64,000 bases of DNA from Ruminococcus sp. (GTDB taxonomy: Bacteria > Bacillota > Clostridia > Oscillospirales > Ruminococcaceae). Of the stretch, positions 60,686-64,000 are shown in pieces. The notes under the pieces were generated by a model. That model was not told the DNA's origin, ran no database searches, and saw nothing but the letters and a program-made list of their open reading frames with translations. The number at the start of each line of letters is the position of its first letter. Within the stretch, counting starts at the first letter, position 1. Both the position numbers and the translations under genes were made by a program. Location of the stretch: assembly GCA_017626015.1 (NCBI GenBank), contig JAGAJO010000013.1:20125-84124 (forward strand). The letters are read 5' to 3'.

Positions 60686-60830
60686 GATCAATTTTAAAGA
60701 TCAATATTTTAATTATAGCAAAGCATTGTTCTTTTGCCCAGAATACCAAAGCCTGAGTTGTCCTTTTCCCGCTGTAAGGCAGGGAAAGAACAACAAATAT
60801 ATCTTTTGTTCGGCATTCTGAAAATTGATC
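60686..60830. mobile_element. Miniature inverted-repeat element, family 2, copy 2 (145 bp)
   Basis: Terminal repeats GATCAATTTT (60686-60695) and AAAATTGATC (60821-60830). The middle shares with 46337-46487 the block GCCTGAGTTGTCC...GGGAAAG..ACAACAAATATAT. The central palindrome is less perfect (CCCGC...GGCAGGG). CAGAATACC and GGCATTCTG still pair. It is an older or diverged copy. Confidence 0.75.
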
Positions 60831-60896
60831 TGCGTGTTACAGCGGAAACAGGCTTCGTACAGAATGTATTACAGATATGATAACGGGTATACTGAT

Positions 60897-60920
60897 ATTA
60901 TCGGATAACAGCCCGATAAT
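60897..60920. promoter_or_regulatory. Leader hairpin or operator of the DUF2383 gene
   Basis: ATTATCGG (60897-60904) pairs with CCGATAAT (60913-60920), directly after a -10-like TATACT (60888-60893). It could be an operator at the transcription start. Confidence 0.4.
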
Positions 60921-60948
60921 CTACCGAAAGGAATAAATACTAAATACC

Positions 60949-61383
60949 ATGATCGAAAAGGATACTGTAAGACTGCTGCGTGAATGCGACGCAGGGATCA
61001 AAATGGGAATATCCTCAATTGACGATTCCCTGAAATGCGTTCAAAGCTCAGAGCTGAAAAACATTATGGAAAGAAATATGCATGAGCATTCTCAGATCAA
61101 GCACGAGCTGCAAAAGCTGCTCGACTTCTATCATGACGACGGCAAGGAGCCGCCTGTCACGGCAAAGGGAATGTCATGGATAAAGACAAATATCAAGCTT
61201 GCCGTCAACGAATCCGACAGCGAGGTCAGCAGCTTCATAACCGACGGCTGCAATATGGGGGTAAAATCCCTTTCCAAATATCTCAACCAGTACGAGGCTG
61301 CGGACGAAAAATCAAAGGATATCGCCAAACGCCTTATCAGTCTGGAGGAGCGGCTTGCGTCAGACGTAAGAAAATTTCTGTAA
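60949..61383 (+). CDS. DUF2383/ferritin-like helical protein
   Basis: The 144-aa protein is wholly helical (LLRECDAGIKMGISSIDDSLKCVQSSELKNIMERNMHEHSQIKHELQKLL; SDSEVSSFITDGCNMGVKSLSKYLNQYEAADEKSKDIAKRLISLEERLASDV), the pattern of the DUF2383 four-helix-bundle group. Conserved Glu and His residues hint at a metal site. AAAGGAATAAAT lies rather far (about 15 bases) upstream of ATG 60949. Function unknown. It is the last chromosomal-looking gene before the recombinase module. Confidence 0.7.
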   Translation: MIEKDTVRLLRECDAGIKMGISSIDDSLKCVQSSELKNIMERNMHEHSQIKHELQKLLDFYHDDGKEPPVTAKGMSWIKTNIKLAVNESDSEVSSFITDGCNMGVKSLSKYLNQYEAADEKSKDIAKRLISLEERLASDVRKFL

Positions 61384-61392
61384 AACGACATA

Positions 61393-61440
61393 GAGCGTGT
61401 TCACCTTGACCCGGACTACGGGCTTTAAGCGAACACGCTC
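61393..61440. terminator. Long hairpin after the DUF2383 gene
   Basis: GAGCGTGTTC (61393-61402) and GAACACGCTC (61431-61440) pair perfectly; an inner CCGG/CGG stem follows. The T run is weak (CATATTTA). It marks the boundary between the DUF2383 gene and the recombinase module. Confidence 0.6.
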
Positions 61441-61445
61441 CATAT

Positions 61446-61676
61446 TTAATCAGCGCTTTCCTGACTGTCAGAGCTACGATAACGGCGTATAAGCCTTGCA
61501 AGCTCATAGGGATCGGAAGAAAAATGATCCGAAAGGCTTTTCCCGATATTCTCCCCTGCTGCTTTTCTGAACATACTCAGCTCATCGGGAGTACAGTTCT
61601 CCAGCGGCTTATATTCGCCGTCTTTTCCGCTGAAGGAGATCATATTATATACCGTAAGCGGCTTTGTCCCGCCCAT
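61446..61676 (-). CDS. Small protein divergent from the serine recombinase, 76 aa
   Basis: I chose ATG 61676 (MGGTKPLTVYNMIS), 8 bases after GGGAGG. The protein has a conserved-looking 'TPDELSMFRKAAGENIGKSLSDHFSSDPYELARLIRRYR' helical region with a charged end. Small proteins of this style accompany serine recombinases in clostridial mobile elements. It is transcribed away from the recombinase across a 130-bp shared upstream region. A directionality factor is one possibility, by analogy with SprB of SPbeta; there is no direct evidence. Confidence 0.6.
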   Translation of the reverse strand: MGGTKPLTVYNMISFSGKDGEYKPLENCTPDELSMFRKAAGENIGKSLSDHFSSDPYELARLIRRYRSSDSQESAD

Positions 61677-61806
61677 GCTCATCGCCTCCCTGTAAAGTCA
61701 ATATGCTGCCTTAAAGCATATGCAAAACGGGATTTGTCCCATTCCGGCGGTTTACGGGTACAGGCAAAGAACGCTGAATATTATCACAACATGAAAAGAG
61801 GCAGAA

Positions 61807-63237
61807 ATGAAAACAGCAGCAGCTTATATACGTGTGTCCACCGAAGAGCAGACTGAGCTTTCTCCGGACAGCCAGATCAGGCTTATAAGGGAATACGCAG
61901 ATAAAAACGGATATAACGTTCCCGACGAATTTATATTTCACGACGACGGGATATCGGGCAGAACCGCAGCTAAACGTCCGGGCTTCAACAGAATGATAGG
62001 CGCAGCCAAGCTCAGGCCTAGACCCTTCGATGCCATTCTCCTTTGGAAATTCAGCCGTTTCGCCCGCAACCGTGAGGACAGTATCGTCTACAAATCAATG
62101 CTCCGCAGGCTGGGCATCGAGGTTATCTCGATCTCCGAAAATGTGGGAGACGATAAAATGTCCGTGCTTATCGAGGCTATGATAGAGGCTATGGACGAAT
62201 ATTACAGCATCAATCTTGCGGAAGAGGTCAGAAGAGGAATGCTGGAAAAGATAAGCAGAGGGCAGATCGTCAATGCTCCTCCCATCGGCTATTCTCTGAA
62301 GAACGGCAAATATGTTCAGGATGAAAATTCTCCGCTGGTCAGACGGATATTCAATATGTTCCTGGAGGGAAAAAGCTACAAGTCCATAGCCGCCTCCCTT
62401 AACGGCGACGGGTACAGGACGGTCAGGGGAAACAGATTTGAAAACAGAACCGTCGAATACATCATAAGAAATCCGGTATATGCCGGAAAGCTGAGATGGA
62501 CTCCCGGCGGAAACGGTTCACGGAGTCATTACCATTCCGGCACCGAAGTCATGATAACAGACGGTACCCACGAACCGATAATAGATCCGGAGCTATGGGA
62601 ACAGACTCAAAAATATGCGGACGAGCGCAAACGGATACACGCTCCCTATTCCAGAGATGATCCCGAAAAGCACGATCATATGCTGAGAGGACTTGTACGC
62701 TGCTCAGCCTGCGGAGCAACGCTTATAAGCAGTCTTAACGGATTGCAGTGCCATAATTACGCAAAAGGACGCTGCACACAGTCGCACTACATATCCCGCA
62801 AAATAATAACCGAAAGCGTGCTGGAGGGTCTGCGGAAAACTCTCAGCGATATCGAAGTGAGCATTGAATGCCGCAGTGTAAAAAAAGCCGATCCGGCGGA
62901 CGACACCCAACGTCTTTTAAAGCGTGAATACGAAAAGCTTGAACGGATCAAGGAGGCGTATATGTCCGGAGCGGACACTCTGGAGGAATACAAAGCAAGC
63001 AAGCTGAAAATAAACGGACAGATAAAAAAGCTCCGGAGCAGGATTTCCGAACGTGAGGATAAAGCGGATTTTCATAAATCATATCCGGAGCTGCGCAGGG
63101 TAATCATAAATTTTTTTCAACTGGCAAATGATCCGGAAATACCTCCTAAGATACTGAACGACGCACTTAAGACCTTTGTGAGCAAGATCGTGTTTTCAAG
63201 ATCCGAAAACAGGATCATAATTTTTTATTATATGTGA
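61807..63237 (+). CDS. Large serine recombinase
   Basis: In 476 aa the N-terminal resolvase domain has the catalytic Ser in AAYIRVSTEEQ, the Arg residues in LLWKFSRFARNRED, and the E helix (EAMIEAMDEYYSINLAEEVRRGM). The recombinase domain follows (about 155-290; PPIGYSLKNGKYV). A zinc ribbon has CSACGATL and later CHNYAKGRC (about 300-330). A coiled coil lies at 370-415 (YEKLERIKEAYMSGADTLEEYKASKLKINGQIKKL). This matches phage integrases and the skin recombinase SpoIVCA. Base composition resembles the host. AAAGAGGC precedes ATG 61807. It ends 19 bp before the right cotJC junction. Confidence 0.95.
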   Translation: MKTAAAYIRVSTEEQTELSPDSQIRLIREYADKNGYNVPDEFIFHDDGISGRTAAKRPGFNRMIGAAKLRPRPFDAILLWKFSRFARNREDSIVYKSMLRRLGIEVISISENVGDDKMSVLIEAMIEAMDEYYSINLAEEVRRGMLEKISRGQIVNAPPIGYSLKNGKYVQDENSPLVRRIFNMFLEGKSYKSIAASLNGDGYRTVRGNRFENRTVEYIIRNPVYAGKLRWTPGGNGSRSHYHSGTEVMITDGTHEPIIDPELWEQTQKYADERKRIHAPYSRDDPEKHDHMLRGLVRCSACGATLISSLNGLQCHNYAKGRCTQSHYISRKIITESVLEGLRKTLSDIEVSIECRSVKKADPADDTQRLLKREYEKLERIKEAYMSGADTLEEYKASKLKINGQIKKLRSRISEREDKADFHKSYPELRRVIINFFQLANDPEIPPKILNDALKTFVSKIVFSRSENRIIIFYYM

Positions 63238-63256
63238 TCATATCCATTGGAAGTCA

Positions 63257-63265
63257 GGAGGTCCG
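63257..63265 (+). other. Right junction of the split cotJC (candidate attR)
   Basis: GGAGGTCCG: bases to the right continue cotJC (GGP-DGELGAAL); bases to the left (ATTGGAAGTCA) do not match the gene. It pairs in frame with 5879-5887; the two differ at the sixth base (A or T). Confidence 0.75.
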
Positions 63266-63766
63266 GACGGAGAACTGGGAGCCGCTCTCAGATACCTCAA
63301 CCAGCGTTACAGCGCACCGTGCAGAGAGGTACAGGCAATACTGAATGATATTGGTACAGAAGAACTTGCGCATATGGAAATGATCGGCACCATACTCTAC
63401 CAGCTGACAAGAAATCTTTCCATGAAGGAAATAAAGGAAAGCGGATTTGACACTTATTTTGTTGATCATACGACCGGTGTGTATCCCATAGCCGCTTCGG
63501 GCGTACCCTTTACAGCGGCAACATTCCAGTGTACAGGCGACGCCATAGGCGATCTGCATGAGGATCTGGCAGCTGAACAAAAAGCTCGTGTGACCTACGA
63601 CAATATCCTCCGCCTTGCCGACGATCCTGACGTTCGTGATCCCATAAAGTTCCTCAGAGAACGTGAGATCGTGCATTATCAGCGATTCGGAGAGGGACTG
63701 CGCATGGTCCAGGATATGCTTGACAGCAAAAACTTCTACGCATACAATCCAAGCTTTGACAAATAG
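63257..63766 (+). pseudogene. cotJC: C-terminal part of CotJC manganese catalase (3' part of split gene)
   Basis: From GGAGGTCC the frame reads GGPDGELGAALRYLNQRYS... to TAG 63764-63766: 169 codons with all expected dimanganese ligands (Glu in DGEL, Glu and His in TEELAHME, Glu in AAEQKA, His in EIVHYQRF). No start codon or ribosome site precedes it; the first internal ATG (63374) would give 130 aa without the first ligands. Joined to 5792-5878 it makes a 198-aa protein, close to the roughly 190 aa usual for CotJC. As it stands the gene is disrupted unless the interval is excised. Confidence 0.9.
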
Positions 63767-63817
63767 CTAAAAAGCCCCACAGCTAAAAAAGCAAAGTAAT
63801 TGGGGCGGTATCCTTTG

Positions 63818-63859
63818 ATCAGGAGGACAGCTCGCAACGGTCTGCCCTCTTGATTTTTT
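63818..63859 (+). terminator. Terminator of the cotJ operon
   Basis: ATCAGGAGG-A-CAG (63818-63830) pairs with CTG-C-CCTCTTGAT (63842-63854), followed by TTTTTT. Confidence 0.75.
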
Positions 63860-63861
63860 GT

Positions 63862-64000
63862 GTCCGGAATTATAGAACTGGAAAAGGTTTAAGTCAGGAA
63901 AAACTCGCTGAAATGTCAGGTTGCCACCCGACATACATCGGTCAGGTAGAGCGTGGTGAAAAGAATGCAACACTTGAAAGCATAGAAAAAATTACTTCTG
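63862..64000 (+). pseudogene. XRE-family helix-turn-helix, start missing, continues past right edge
   Basis: The frame reads VRNYRTGKGLSQEKLAEMSGCHPTYIGQVERGEKN..., a clear Cro/C1-type helix-turn-helix of the subgroup with 'TYIGQVERGEKN'. It lacks its first few residues: no start codon with a ribosome site lies between the cotJ terminator and the domain; TTG 63850 lies inside that terminator. It may be a 5'-truncated gene, or use an unusual start. The C-terminal part is outside the window. Confidence 0.6.

Noticed and set aside
5906-63256. Reading the whole 57-kb interval as a prophage or ICE
   Set aside because: Apart from the recombinase module and the small repeats, the genes are standard chromosomal ones; no capsid, tail, terminase, relaxase or conjugation genes are present. 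I describe the boundaries as recombination junctions instead.
63374-63766. A complete 130-aa gene starting at the internal ATG of the cotJC 3' part
   Set aside because: The ATG lies within the conserved catalase core and lacks a ribosome site; homology extends upstream to 63257, so this is the remainder of a split gene.
1-64000. tRNA or rRNA genes
   Set aside because: I saw no cloverleaf with a TTC-loop signature or rRNA-like sequence while reading the gaps; a covariance search would be needed to exclude them fully.

Overview
ORGANISM. The window looks like the chromosome of a gut Firmicute of the Ruminococcus/Oscillospiraceae type. Reasons: IspH fused to ribosomal S1 domains, cytidylate kinase fused to a PlsC acyltransferase, the single-chain clostridial PurL, an HPr-like (Crh-like) protein, many TTG starts behind strong AGGAGG sites, a secreted GH5 mannanase, and small lineage families such as DUF6472 and DUF6291. 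Apart from the A+T-rich mobile genes at the left end, base and codon use is even.

LAYOUT. (a) 1-5700: part of an integrated element. It has a minus-strand run of small cargo genes, a Cro-like/CI-like switch with overlapping promoters and operators, a DUF4041/GIY-YIG protein, a tyrosine integrase, and two candidate small RNAs on the minus strand that share one terminator design. (b) 5739-5905: the last codons of a probable cotJB and the first 37 codons of cotJC (spore-coat manganese catalase). (c) 6041-60503: mostly chromosomal genes: Crh-like HPr, mtaB, purL, Mrp ATPase, PBP1A, cmk-plsC/ispH-rpsA, an RpiR regulator, MBL/DUF3006, YgiQ, ftsK, uppP, tepA, a P60 hydrolase, a spermidine-synthase-like protein, mannanase, marR, purA, MATE, a solute-binding lipoprotein with LacI, a MoxR/DUF58/transglutaminase operon, a sucrose PTS operon (scrA-scrB-scrK-MFS) and an ECF sigma/anti-sigma/VWA locus. 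(d) 60949-63237: a DUF2383 protein, a small mobile-type protein and a large serine recombinase. (e) 63257-63766: the rest of cotJC, then its terminator.

MAIN OBSERVATION. The two cotJC pieces lie 57,378 bp apart in the same orientation and meet at GGAGG(A/T)CC. Joining them there restores an uninterrupted reading frame of 198 codons. The serine recombinase ends 19 bp before the right-hand site. This is the geometry of a sporulation-gene intervening element (compare skin in sigK), but the interval holds purL, purA, ispH, cmk and ftsK, which no ordinary mobile element carries. The tyrosine-integrase element to the left appears to have entered the 3' end of cotJB in the same operon.

OTHER STRUCTURE. 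Two miniature inverted-repeat families occur twice each (175 bp with 19-bp ends, 3 differences between copies; and about 150 bp around a 38-bp perfect palindrome), with relics elsewhere. cre-like sites precede the mannanase and solute-binding genes, which fits the Crh-like HPr. The sucrose operon has a tandem operator just after its -10 box.
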